Below are positions 45,222-54,232 of a stretch of DNA of 64,000 nucleotides, piece after piece; the stretch's first letter is position 1; every line of letters starts with the position of its first letter. This DNA comes from Chitinophaga skermanii (lineage in GTDB: Bacteria > Bacteroidota > Bacteroidia > Chitinophagales > Chitinophagaceae): NCBI RefSeq assembly GCF_003259335.1, contig NZ_QLLL01000002.1, positions 124,001-188,000 of the forward strand, in the 5' to 3' direction. The notes beneath the pieces are model-generated. The model was not told where the DNA came from and did no database searches. It worked only from the letters and a program-made list of their open reading frames with translations. A program made the translations under genes and the position numbers.

Positions 45222-46969
45222 AACAAGCGTGCTTTTTCATTCGTGTGAGTAATGATTTGACTACCGAACAATGCCATGTAATCGGTATTGGTCGATAGCA
45301 GGTATTCGTGCGAACCTTGTGCTGCTATTTGCCCATTTTTGAGGAGCAGCACTTCGTCCATCGCCATCACAGCACTGAGGCGGTGACTAATAGTGATAAT
45401 GATTTTATCGTGTTGCATTTTTCGCAAGCACGATAGGATGTTCGCTTCGCGGGATGCATCTACGGCAGAAGTGGCTTCATCTAAAATGAGTACTTCCGAT
45501 TTTTTTAGTAAGGCACGGGTTAATGCTAACTGTTGTTGTTGACCACCCGAAAGCATCACTTGGCCTTCCCCTTCCCCTATCTTCGTATCCCAACCGGCAG
45601 GTTGTTCCATTACGAAAGCGTACATGCCCGTGTCTTGTAATGCTTGCCGCATATCAGCCTCGCTTACATCATGCAACCCGTAAAGGATATTAAATCGAAT
45701 AGAATCGTTGAATAACAAAGGCTCCTGGTGCACCACCGCGATACGCTCGAACCATTCGCCAGGCGCAAAGTGTAATAGGTTATGTTGCCCGTTAATGAGC
45801 AATTCGCCTGATTGGGGTGGGTATAATTGGCAAAGTAATTTTACCAAGGTACTTTTCCCTGAGCCATTCCAACCAGCTATTGCGTAGCTACGGCCTTTTT
45901 CGAAGGTGATATCGAGATGAGGAATAATAGTTGTTCCACCATGACTAAAAGCAATATTCTTCAACACAAGCGATTCAATGGGCACTTGCAATGTTCCTGT
46001 AGGCGTAGGTGTAGGCGTATATTGAAGCAATGGCATAATGCGTTGCATCGATACTTTTGCTTTTACAAAATCGACATGGAAGTATACCAAATCGTTCGCC
46101 GGTGCATATAAGCGGTTCATATATTGTATGAAAGCCACGAGCGAACCTGTAGTTAAGGCACCTTGTATAGTGAAGTAACCGCCTACCCCGAGAATAAGTA
46201 AGGGGCCTGCTGCTACGAAAAACATAGCGAGGTTACGGCTTAACGACGATAAAACGGTAGCGCGTTGGTATAAGTTGAACAGGTTGTCTAAGTGGTTGTT
46301 TAAGCGCTTTTCTTCGAAGGAATTTGCTTGGTGGAGTTTAATGAGTTTGAATTGACGAATACTATCGATAAAGTAATTATACACCTCACCTTCTTTCACC
46401 GAGCTGGCTTCCACTACTTTCTTCACTTCCTTATTCCAATAACGATTAAAGAAAATGGAAAAAGGGAATACCGTGAGCGATAGCAAGAACAACCCAGGAT
46501 GCAACAAACACAGCATAAACGATAACCCCACGAGTAGCAAAACATTGTTCGTAATGCGCAAGAAGCTACCTACGAGGAAAGACTGGATTTTATGCACTTC
46601 GTGGTTCACTTTCTGGATAATATCACCAGGATTGTTGGCCTCGAAATAAGCATATGGTTGTTGTAATAGGTTACTGAACAAGCGCAACTTCATACTATGC
46701 ACCACGCGGTTTGCAATCCAAGTACCCAAATAATCCGACCAATAACCGAGTAACAAACGCATACCATATACAACAGTTAAGCCCGCTAACAACCCAATAA
46801 TCCCCCTTACATTCCCGGCTGGAATATAATCGTCGATAATAAGCTTCAATGCATAGGGCGAAGCCAATCCTGCCACGGTACCGGCTATCATAATAAGGAA
46901 TAACATCGCTTCCTTCCAGAGGTGAGGACGTAAGAATGAGAAGAAGAGTTTATAATCCTGCCACTTCAT
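45218..46969 (-). CDS. ABC exporter, fused membrane and ATPase domains
   Basis: 583 residues. Six membrane spans in the first ~320 residues, then the ATPase with Walker A GWNGSGKST, signature LSGGQQQQLAL and Walker B VLILDEATSAVD. No C39 peptidase domain precedes the membrane part, so leader cleavage must come from another protein; the S8 protease gene lies immediately upstream (12 bases). It is predicted to export the mature peptide as a homodimer. Confidence 0.92.
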   Translation of the reverse strand: MKWQDYKLFFSFLRPHLWKEAMLFLIMIAGTVAGLASPYALKLIIDDYIPAGNVRGIIGLLAGLTVVYGMRLLLGYWSDYLGTWIANRVVHSMKLRLFSNLLQQPYAYFEANNPGDIIQKVNHEVHKIQSFLVGSFLRITNNVLLLVGLSFMLCLLHPGLFLLSLTVFPFSIFFNRYWNKEVKKVVEASSVKEGEVYNYFIDSIRQFKLIKLHQANSFEEKRLNNHLDNLFNLYQRATVLSSLSRNLAMFFVAAGPLLILGVGGYFTIQGALTTGSLVAFIQYMNRLYAPANDLVYFHVDFVKAKVSMQRIMPLLQYTPTPTPTGTLQVPIESLVLKNIAFSHGGTTIIPHLDITFEKGRSYAIAGWNGSGKSTLVKLLCQLYPPQSGELLINGQHNLLHFAPGEWFERIAVVHQEPLLFNDSIRFNILYGLHDVSEADMRQALQDTGMYAFVMEQPAGWDTKIGEGEGQVMLSGGQQQQLALTRALLKKSEVLILDEATSAVDASREANILSCLRKMQHDKIIITISHRLSAVMAMDEVLLLKNGQIAAQGSHEYLLSTNTDYMALFGSQIITHTNEKARLL

Positions 46970-46980
46970 ACATCAAAGGT

Positions 46981-48684
46981 TTAAATAGGTTCATTACAAA
47001 CGGGTGCCGCAAAAACCGACAGTAGTAATTGTAAGCAGGCTTCGGCAAAGCCTGCATCTTGTAAAATCAATACACCTTCTTTTAACACACCGGCCGCCGG
47101 TCGTTCCTCAAAAACACGGGCCATTTTTACACCGGGGAAAAACGCGGTTAGTTGCGTGGCCAACACTTCCATTTGCGGGAAGAATTGTACATCATCTTCC
47201 GTGATGAGTATTAAATCGGGCTGAATACCATGTAACATGGCATACGCATGTGGATCGAGCGCTTGTTGTTGTAACATAGGCTGCTGTATAGATACCAGCA
47301 ACATACCGGGATCACGGAAGTATTGTAAAGCTCTTAGGCTAGGCTGTAGTAATGTAGTAGGCGTTGTTAAATAGAAATCTACACCTGTTAAAATAGCTTG
47401 TACACTGGTGGCTAGTGTAGCAGGCTGGTATCCTGCTTGTTGTAGAATGGCCGTCATACTACATTGGAGCGGTAATGTAGCAGCGCCACGAGCCGAAACA
47501 ATTAATACAACCGGCACTTGTACAGGTTGCAAAAACTGTAGCTGGGTAAAATCTTGCACAATAGCGGTAGGATGCCCCAGTAATACAATGTTTGCATCGC
47601 TTTTACATTGATGAGCTAATTGTTTTAACAATACAGCATCCGCTTCATGAAATACGATAAAGTTCTTTTGCTGTAATAACAGTTGCTTCAATTGTGCTGT
47701 AATAGCGGGGTAATTGTAGAAGCTAAGCACAGAATGCAAGCTACCCACTGCTAATGTATCGAACTGCATCATATCGGCCTGTTCTACGGGGAATTTCGGG
47801 ATATGATGCGGGTAATAACCATGATCATACACCGGCATTAAAGCAAACTGTTTACAAACAGTGGCCACTTGCCACATGATAGTATCAAACAAAGGCACCA
47901 AGGTAATTCTACCGAGATGCTCCCAGTGTTTATTTTCGTTGAAGTATTGTTCTTTTAAACCATCCAATAACGCCGGGTTGTACAAGTTTACCGGTGCCGG
48001 TAATGGTAGCGGAAAACCGGCTGTTACGGCGGATTGGATTAAGCGTTGTAGCCATTGCGCTATAGATTGATAAGGGGATGCTTCCATGATGCGTAATAAA
48101 CGTACACCCAGCAAGGGACAAGCGAAGCTGGTACCGAAGTATTCGCGGCCGGCAAATTGAACTATGCCCTTGGTATAGAACGTAACGGGATGCTCGCGAA
48201 CATGCAGTAAGTCGGCTTCAGCACGTAGGTCCATACATCCAACAGATATAACAGCGGGATGGAATGCCGGGAAGCTTTGCTTATCATCCAAATGTGCTGC
48301 CGCTACAATAGGAATATTGCGATCATATGCCAGCTGGCAAACCGTTGCCAGTTCGGGCGACATGTACTCGCTTTCCACCCCCACACTCATATTCATCAAA
48401 TCTACACCTGCATCCAAGCAAGCTTGGATGGCAGCCGTTAAAACACCTTCATCCGTAACGGGCTCCTCATTAAAAATCTTCACAACAAAAAGGCTTGCGC
48501 CCGGGAAAGCTGCTAAGTATACATAAGCGCAAACCGTACCATGCATCAATTGATCATCGATCTCTTCTTCCATTACAATTGCGCCATTCGCATGGCGATA
48601 TAAGGCTAGCCCGCTCATGTTCTCAGCACCGGCAGGCAGCAAACTTTTCCGAACGCCACTATCAATAATTCCAATTTTTAGCAT
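46981..48684 (-). CDS. Cytoplasmic subtilisin-like (S8) protease with extra domain
   Basis: 567 residues, no signal peptide. Catalytic triad is visible: Asp8 (IGIIDSGV), His48 (MHGTVCAY), Ser186 (FGTSFACP). The oxyanion Asn expected in an AAAGN motif is replaced: the matching segment is IVAAAHLDD (His131). The C-terminal ~370 residues are not recognised; they have alternating strands and helices. The start overlaps the rSAM stop by 7 bases, so translation is coupled. It is the best candidate for removing the leader before export, as in LanP-type processing. Reduced or specialised activity is possible from the altered oxyanion site. Confidence 0.82.
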   Translation of the reverse strand: MLKIGIIDSGVRKSLLPAGAENMSGLALYRHANGAIVMEEEIDDQLMHGTVCAYVYLAAFPGASLFVVKIFNEEPVTDEGVLTAAIQACLDAGVDLMNMSVGVESEYMSPELATVCQLAYDRNIPIVAAAHLDDKQSFPAFHPAVISVGCMDLRAEADLLHVREHPVTFYTKGIVQFAGREYFGTSFACPLLGVRLLRIMEASPYQSIAQWLQRLIQSAVTAGFPLPLPAPVNLYNPALLDGLKEQYFNENKHWEHLGRITLVPLFDTIMWQVATVCKQFALMPVYDHGYYPHHIPKFPVEQADMMQFDTLAVGSLHSVLSFYNYPAITAQLKQLLLQQKNFIVFHEADAVLLKQLAHQCKSDANIVLLGHPTAIVQDFTQLQFLQPVQVPVVLIVSARGAATLPLQCSMTAILQQAGYQPATLATSVQAILTGVDFYLTTPTTLLQPSLRALQYFRDPGMLLVSIQQPMLQQQALDPHAYAMLHGIQPDLILITEDDVQFFPQMEVLATQLTAFFPGVKMARVFEERPAAGVLKEGVLILQDAGFAEACLQLLLSVFAAPVCNEPI

Positions 48685-50123
48685 GTTTCTACAGTTCCAT
48701 TACGAGCAATCATCGTGTGCGCATCTTGTTCTTCGGTGAAGTTGTAATCATAGATGGCGCGCATTCTTTCTTCCATAAAGTATTTCCAGGCAGAACATAC
48801 CTTGCTTTCGGCATTAGATACAAATCGCATGTTGCAATTCTCTTCGCAGATGGGCAATACTTTACAAGTTCTACAATCGGGTTGTTGTGTTTTATCGAAA
48901 TGGCGGTAATAATCCATTCCAGGTTGCGTAGGATCAAACTCGCTTACGTGTTGGATGCGCTTGGTTTTATCGTTGATGGTGTTATAGCATTTATGAATAT
49001 AGCCGCTATCGTCGACCGAGATTGAATTCGGGCTTTCTACCGTACCACAATAGAATTCAGCAAACGAGGGATAAGCGAAATTCAAACGCTTGGTTGCTAC
49101 ACTGTGTTGTGAAGCCCAACGGTTGAAACGCTCGACCTTCAACTTAGTGAAGTCTTCTTTGGATTTCTGGTATTCATAGCTTGTATAGTATACATCTTTA
49201 TCTTGGTTATAGCCCAAGAAATTATAGAATTTTGGCGACCAGCTAAAGGTCACTTCACTATCGCGTTGAGGCCATATGCCCTTTGCTTCCAAGTCGTCGA
49301 ACATTCCTTCTAACTCCCTGTATACAGCTTTGTCACCATTAATACGGATAGTAACATAAAACTTACCGAAAGGCATGCGCGATAAATGATCCAGGATTCT
49401 ATCATACGTGCCTTTTCCATTAATATAGTAACGCATAGAGTTGTGCATTTCCTTGCTACCATCGATCGTAATTTGCAGGTCGCGGATATGGTACTTTTCG
49501 AGCATATCGAAAGTGGCCACATCTAGCAAAGTACCGTTCGTGATAATAGATGCTTGGTAATCGATGCCATTTTCTTTAGACAGCGCAATTACAAACTCGG
49601 AAAACTCTGCGATTGTTTTCTTACGAATGAGGGGTTCGCCACCAAACCATTCGATGCGAATGTTTTTAATGGGCGTTGCATGGGGTTGGTAAACGATTTG
49701 GGTAATCATTTTCTTCATAGCCTCCATGTTTTCTGGGCCAAGGTACTTGGTATCTTCTTCGCCCGGGGTTTTATCTCCTTGGTAGCAATATGGACAATTC
49801 ATATTGCAAGTATTGGTGGGAGAAATCACCATAAACAGCGTATCGGAACGGTCGCACGTAGCGCGGTTCGTATCCGCCCTCTTCTTCACTTCCACAAACT
49901 CATCAATTTCTCTTGGGATAATCATCCCGTTACGTTGGAGCACTTCAATTACATCGGCATCCAGGTAATGAATTTCCATGCTATTGAGCTTAGAAACAAT
50001 CAACCCGGTTTCCCAATCAAGTTCGATCATACCGTTTGACAGGGAATTGTAAATGATATACACTTGCTTTTCGGGGTAAGGAATGGCGAAATTATAATAG
50101 CTGAGTTTGAGGTCTGGTAACAT
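48678..50123 (-). CDS. Radical SAM/SPASM peptide maturase
   Basis: 481 residues from the ATG at 50123; the frame is open to 50159, but the conserved part begins at MLPDLKL and the upstream part overlaps the attenuator hairpin. The N-terminal ~80 residues look like a leader-binding (RRE/PqqD-like) region (YIIYNSLSNGMIELDWETG). The radical SAM core has Cys106-X3-Cys110-X2-Cys113 (CNMNCPYC) and IEWFGGEP. A SPASM domain closes the protein, with YCGTV, CYN, DCRTCKVLPICEENC and a final CSAW. It follows the precursor by 72 bases. It probably forms a thioether or carbon-carbon crosslink in the precursor. Confidence 0.93.
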   Translation of the reverse strand: MLPDLKLSYYNFAIPYPEKQVYIIYNSLSNGMIELDWETGLIVSKLNSMEIHYLDADVIEVLQRNGMIIPREIDEFVEVKKRADTNRATCDRSDTLFMVISPTNTCNMNCPYCYQGDKTPGEEDTKYLGPENMEAMKKMITQIVYQPHATPIKNIRIEWFGGEPLIRKKTIAEFSEFVIALSKENGIDYQASIITNGTLLDVATFDMLEKYHIRDLQITIDGSKEMHNSMRYYINGKGTYDRILDHLSRMPFGKFYVTIRINGDKAVYRELEGMFDDLEAKGIWPQRDSEVTFSWSPKFYNFLGYNQDKDVYYTSYEYQKSKEDFTKLKVERFNRWASQHSVATKRLNFAYPSFAEFYCGTVESPNSISVDDSGYIHKCYNTINDKTKRIQHVSEFDPTQPGMDYYRHFDKTQQPDCRTCKVLPICEENCNMRFVSNAESKVCSAWKYFMEERMRAIYDYNFTEEQDAHTMIARNGTVETC

Positions 50124-50144
50124 ATCATGACGTTTTAAGGTGTG

Positions 50145-50185
50145 GAAAAAGAAAGCCACTGCAACTGTACAGTTGCAATGGCTTT
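50145..50185 (-). terminator. Attenuator hairpin between RiPP precursor and rSAM
   Basis: AAAGCCA.TGCAACTG (50152-50167) pairs with CAGTTGCA.TGGCTTT (50170-50185); on the minus strand the single non-Watson-Crick position is a G-U pair. The strand then runs into a C followed by UUUUU (50150-50146). It follows the precursor stop by 10 bases. A partial terminator here would give much precursor RNA and less enzyme RNA, a common RiPP arrangement. Confidence 0.8.
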
Positions 50186-50195
50186 ACCTATTTGA

Positions 50196-50405
50196 CTAGA
50201 ACAGGATTTCGTCGCCTTCGTTAGGGTTGCTAGTGCACCAAAGGTTAGAAGAATAACCAGATTTGCAGCTAGATCCACTTGAAGAAGTAGAATAACCTGA
50301 AGAGCAATAAGGAACTACGAGGTTTTGTTGTTCTGTAGTACCAGCATAATTTTGGTTTACTGCTTGAGGTTTAACCAAGTCGCGTACTTTTTTTGTGTTT
50401 TCCAT
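50196..50405 (-). CDS. RiPP precursor peptide, Ser/Cys-rich core
   Basis: 69 residues. Residues 1-31 are leader-like (MENTKKVRDLVKPQAVNQNY, charged, no GG site); 32-59 form a Ser/Cys/Tyr/Gly-rich core with Cys34, Cys47, Cys57, three Tyr (33, 38, 51), Trp56 in NLWCTS and about 13 Ser; a short acidic tail (NEGDEILF) ends it. It is the first gene of a seven-gene operon and is followed by the attenuator hairpin. No signal peptide is present. I do not recognise the family. The cleavage site cannot be fixed from sequence; the low-complexity core starting near Pro32-Tyr33 is the likely product. Confidence 0.85.
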   Translation of the reverse strand: MENTKKVRDLVKPQAVNQNYAGTTEQQNLVVPYCSSGYSTSSSGSSCKSGYSSNLWCTSNPNEGDEILF

Positions 50406-50487
50406 GATTGTGCGATTTAAATTGATGAAAAAATGGGATACATATATATCGGCCGGATATATTCAACAATAGGGGCGCGGTGTTGCA

Positions 50488-52344
50488 TTACAGTTGCTGC
50501 AAGCGCGCGAGGGCTGTCGTAAGTAGTTTGTCGTTATAGGGAAAGAAATCTTCCCATGTTTCAAGTGGTACCAGCAAATCGGGGTATAGGCCACGGTATT
50601 CAACTACATCATGCGGGTCTGCCGGTCGGAATTTATTCAACATATTTACGCGGACAGTAATATCGTATGGCAAGATGAAGGATTCGCCGCTTGCATAAGA
50701 ACCGGCCGTTTTTGATGTACCGATAATTTTTGCGTGGGCATGTTTTCGCATCAACAACGCAAATACTTCCGATGCACAAGCCGTTTGATGATCGACGAGA
50801 ACAACAACTTCTTTATCTTTTAACTGCAAATATTTACAAGGCTGCAAAGTAATCGGTGCTTGGAGGTGCTTACCATTCGCTGCCGTGTACTCACTTATGT
50901 TTGCTACAATAGGCTGATCGATAAAAGAGGCTACGATGCGGAAAGCTTCTAACTCCAAGCCGCCTGTATTGCCACGCAAATCGAAGATGATCGATTGACT
51001 GTTTGTAAGTTGTTCTTTCTCATTATACATCATTAACCATTCACCCAAATCCCATTTATTCAAGCGCCAATAGGTAACGTTGTTCTTCGTCCAATGTGCA
51101 CGGTGAACCGGCCTGAATGATGGCGGAACGGTTACTTGCATATTTTGCGCATAGGTAACCTGTTTCGTTTCACCGTTTTGTATAATTATTAACCGGGTTG
51201 AATCGCTGGCGGGTTTGAAGAGCATTCGTTGTACAGCTTGTTGGTAACGAGTTTGTTCGTCACCGTAAAACCGGCCGTTGGCTTGCGTAATAGCCACCTC
51301 GGGTAAGTGGCCGTCGATGCTAAGTACAGTATCACCCACCTGTATACTTTGTGCGAGTGCTGCGTTGAACACCCCAATGACGATAAATGCTTCGCCGATT
51401 TTTCTTACATGCACAGGGCCGTTGAGCGTATTGGGTTGTTTTCTTTCGATATAAAAATGCCCATCATGAAAGGAACGCATTAGGCTATCTACACTATTTA
51501 TTTTCCCGGAGAAAGCCACATTCCTTTGGCTGATTTCTTTCATTTTCGCCAAGGCGATCGTGCTCGATAATTGGTGTTCTTTGTAGTAGACATACTGTTT
51601 AAGAACGGATGTGAGCAAGCTTAGTATCTGCTTTTGTAAGAAGTTGCTATCTGTAGTAGGTTTAGTGGTTTCAAATACGTAAGCTTGGGTATAAACATCG
51701 CGGTACATCGTGAAAGTAGACATAGGGTAACTATCGCCCACCTTCCAATTGTACGATGCAAGTTGTTGTGCCGGTTTGCGGGTAATATCGTAGAAGAAAA
51801 TACCTCGGGCAGGTTCGTTCACGATATTGTGTTGCAAAACTTTGCATTGCCCAAGGATTACATGGGGATAACCTCCGTTTTTCGAAGACCGGGCGACGAT
51901 ATGTACAGATACGATGTTTTGGGGTGATTTGTTTTGCAGTTTGAATTGTTCGAAAGGAATTTCGATGGGTAGTTGGTAACCGGGTAAAGTGCAATTCCAT
52001 TCGTACGTAAAAGCTTGTTGTAAGCTATCACGCAAGGTAATAGTGCACTTTGCGGGTTGGTCTAACTTGGCATTCAGTAATAAAACACCATTTAAAACGG
52101 GTGCTTTTAAATTGAATGTTAATCCCTCCGATGGGATGGGCACACCCTTCCGAATTACGTTCTCTTCCAAGCTAAATGCTGGGCCAAAGAATGTTAACCC
52201 GTCAACAAAAGTATAGCGAGAAGCCGGTAGAAGGTCTTCTACTACATTCCGTTGAAGTTTGTTTACGCTAATTTTCCATTGTGCATTCGAGACGTTGACA
52301 ATACATAGTAACATGCACAAGATGGTAAGACGACTACTTCTCAT
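50488..52344 (-). CDS. Exported S41 family peptidase with PDZ domain
   Basis: 618 residues with a signal peptide (ending VSNAQ). A PDZ-like domain (VIGVFNAALAQSIQVGDTVLSIDG) precedes the S41 domain, with IFDLRGNTGGLE and the nucleophile block TACASEVFALLM; GTSKTAGSYASG follows. It is a C-terminal-processing-type protease of the envelope. It lies 82 bases upstream of the RiPP precursor on the same strand, but has its own long leader region. A role in the RiPP system (for example maturing the exported peptide) is possible but unproven. Confidence 0.85.
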   Translation of the reverse strand: MRSSRLTILCMLLCIVNVSNAQWKISVNKLQRNVVEDLLPASRYTFVDGLTFFGPAFSLEENVIRKGVPIPSEGLTFNLKAPVLNGVLLLNAKLDQPAKCTITLRDSLQQAFTYEWNCTLPGYQLPIEIPFEQFKLQNKSPQNIVSVHIVARSSKNGGYPHVILGQCKVLQHNIVNEPARGIFFYDITRKPAQQLASYNWKVGDSYPMSTFTMYRDVYTQAYVFETTKPTTDSNFLQKQILSLLTSVLKQYVYYKEHQLSSTIALAKMKEISQRNVAFSGKINSVDSLMRSFHDGHFYIERKQPNTLNGPVHVRKIGEAFIVIGVFNAALAQSIQVGDTVLSIDGHLPEVAITQANGRFYGDEQTRYQQAVQRMLFKPASDSTRLIIIQNGETKQVTYAQNMQVTVPPSFRPVHRAHWTKNNVTYWRLNKWDLGEWLMMYNEKEQLTNSQSIIFDLRGNTGGLELEAFRIVASFIDQPIVANISEYTAANGKHLQAPITLQPCKYLQLKDKEVVVLVDHQTACASEVFALLMRKHAHAKIIGTSKTAGSYASGESFILPYDITVRVNMLNKFRPADPHDVVEYRGLYPDLLVPLETWEDFFPYNDKLLTTALARLQQL

Positions 52345-52863
52345 ACTTGCAACTATTTTCGACAGATTTGGGACAATACTTTTTCAATAAGCAAACGCAT
52401 CTGCTTACGCTAAAACATAGATGTACATTGCAAATACGAGGATATCATCCTCCTTTACGAATGAATTCATACGTGGAACGATCTGCTCTAATCCGGGTCA
52501 ACTCATATGTTATATGCTAAACCTTGGGGGCCAAAAACAAGCCGGCTAACAATAACGTTTCCATTTTCTCAACCTAACATTTATCACTACCTGTGATGAT
52601 TATGAACGTTAAATTAATTCGCATAGCTGCGAAAATAATGCAGCAATAAAAAAAGTTTGTAATTCCTATTTGTGAGGAGTGCGATACAACTTGGTGAAAT
52701 AGAGGCAACAACAATACTAACAATTCTCCGAAACGCAATAACAATAAGCACTTACGCAGTATCACAACAGCAGGCATGTTTCCGTATGAAACGTTACTTC
52801 AGTATGTATAAATTTGTTCGGCATACGAACAATTCTTTTCATGATGTTTCCCAATAATGGAAT
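52345..52863. other. Intergenic region upstream of the S41 gene
   Basis: About 520 bases without a credible gene. No exact TAnnTTTG promoter is seen for the S41 gene; nothing else is recognisable. Confidence 0.5.
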
Positions 52864-52952
52864 AAAAAAGCGAAACATCCCTACAACCAGTCCTTTAAAC
52901 GTATAAAATACGCGGCAAGAAACTTTGTAGAACTGTTTCGCTGAAGACTGGT
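52864..52952 (-). ncRNA. Structured RNA or pseudoknotted terminator
   Basis: Minus strand: arms 52941-52934 and 52877-52870 (GCGAAACA/TGTTTCGC, 8 bp), a 3x3 internal loop, then arms 52930-52925 and 52886-52881 (CTACAA/TTGTAG). Inside sits a CGTA/TACG hairpin. A 5' segment GACTGG/ACCAGTC at 52946-52952 can pair with CCAGTC at 52887-52892, forming a pseudoknot. A T6 run (52869-52864) follows the outer stem. It begins 10 bases after the amidohydrolase stop. It may simply be a terminator, or an RNA element. Confidence 0.5.
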
Positions 52953-52961
52953 GTGATGATA

Positions 52962-54221
52962 TTAAAGTTTGTTTGGTGTATGAAGAACGCCTTCCTTTAT
53001 CACCAATAAAGGTCTAAACAATGTGCTTAGTTGCGTATTGGGATCTTCTGCTACAATTAATAGGTCGGCTATGTTTCCTTTCATTACCTGTCCCCTATCT
53101 TTCAATCCAATAACACGCGCAGCATTTAGGGTAGCAGCTTGTATAATATATGAATTGGAAAGGTTGCATTTATTGGCCAAGGTTTTCATTTCATCTTCCA
53201 AAGGCACTTCGCCCGGGCCTTCTGGGTATACCCAATCGGTACCAACAACAATTTGCACGCCCACTTGGTGCGCCAAGCGAACTACGGTTTGTGCATAGGT
53301 TAATTTATTATTCGTAGCATGAAAAACAGTTGGATCAAGGAATACACCATTTGCTTTCATTTGTTGCAGCAACACTACAAGGTGCGCCGTATCCAATGTA
53401 AAGTTTTTATATACCGAACGCCATGCCGCCGAGATTTCAATTGTATCACCCGGTAACTGGTCGAAAGCCATATCAGCCGCATGTGACATGCTACTCACGC
53501 TAAGTTTGGCCACATCCATAGGCTTTGCTGGAAACACAGCTGCATGCGACCAAATTTTCAATCCTTGCTTATTCGCTTCTGTTGTAATACGAGCGATTTG
53601 GTCCTTTGTTAGGTCGTTATATACTTTAATCCCAGTAGCGCCATATCCCTTCGCCTCGGCTACAGCCTTTGCGATGTTGGTATTCGCATCAATGCTACGA
53701 TACCATGGAGTGTTCCCATCTTTCGATTGCTTACTGCCCCGGTTGATCAATTCCCAATAATGCGACCCTGCAAATTGGGCTGCATAAAAAATACTTGGGG
53801 CAGGTAATTCCTTTTTATTAATGCGTTGTTTATAGTTCGCTAAATAACTACCATCACCGGCCATATCCCGTACAGTAGTGATCCCATGATACAGCATGTT
53901 CAACAAAAGTGCATCTGTCTTTTTCATCGCTGTATCAAGATTCCTTAAATCGCCGGTAGCCAAATGCATATGTGCATCCGTGAGACCCGGCGTTACATAC
54001 TTCCCATCACAATCGATTACTTTATACCCTTTCGTGGGTATGTTTTTCTTCCCGTAAACAATGTTCGTGATTTTACCATTATTAATGTAAATAGCACCTT
54101 TACGTGGTTGAATTGTGGCATCCCCGTTAATGATAGTCGCATTCTTCAGCAATGTTTGCGACTGTGCTTTGTGCATAATGGCCAAACATGCTAGCGCAAG
54201 TAATAGATGTTTCCGTTTCAT
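52962..54221 (-). CDS. Exported amidohydrolase family protein
   Basis: 419 residues. A signal peptide (ending KAQSQ) precedes a TIM-barrel metallohydrolase with HMH (GLTDAHMHLATG), a possible carbamylated Lys in GIKVYND, later His residues WSHAAV and SMSHAADM, and the metal Asp in VVGTDWVYPEG. It matches imidazolonepropionase-like/prolidase-type amidohydrolases. It is the last gene of the SusCD/TlpA locus, so it may degrade the imported compound; a peptide substrate is likely but not shown. Confidence 0.88.
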   Translation of the reverse strand: MKRKHLLLALACLAIMHKAQSQTLLKNATIINGDATIQPRKGAIYINNGKITNIVYGKKNIPTKGYKVIDCDGKYVTPGLTDAHMHLATGDLRNLDTAMKKTDALLLNMLYHGITTVRDMAGDGSYLANYKQRINKKELPAPSIFYAAQFAGSHYWELINRGSKQSKDGNTPWYRSIDANTNIAKAVAEAKGYGATGIKVYNDLTKDQIARITTEANKQGLKIWSHAAVFPAKPMDVAKLSVSSMSHAADMAFDQLPGDTIEISAAWRSVYKNFTLDTAHLVVLLQQMKANGVFLDPTVFHATNNKLTYAQTVVRLAHQVGVQIVVGTDWVYPEGPGEVPLEDEMKTLANKCNLSNSYIIQAATLNAARVIGLKDRGQVMKGNIADLLIVAEDPNTQLSTLFRPLLVIKEGVLHTPNKL

Positions 54222-54232
54222 GTAGTGAATGA

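Noticed and set aside
45218..46969. C39 peptidase-containing bacteriocin exporter
   Set aside because: The N terminus begins directly with membrane spans; no Cys-protease domain is present.
40888..50405. Grasp-with-SPASM or lanthipeptide cluster
   Set aside because: No ATP-grasp, LanB/LanC or LanM gene is present, and the precursor has no GG leader.
52574..52777. 67-residue minus-strand frame in the S41 leader region
   Set aside because: Hydrophobic and AT-driven composition, no start signals and no match to a known family.
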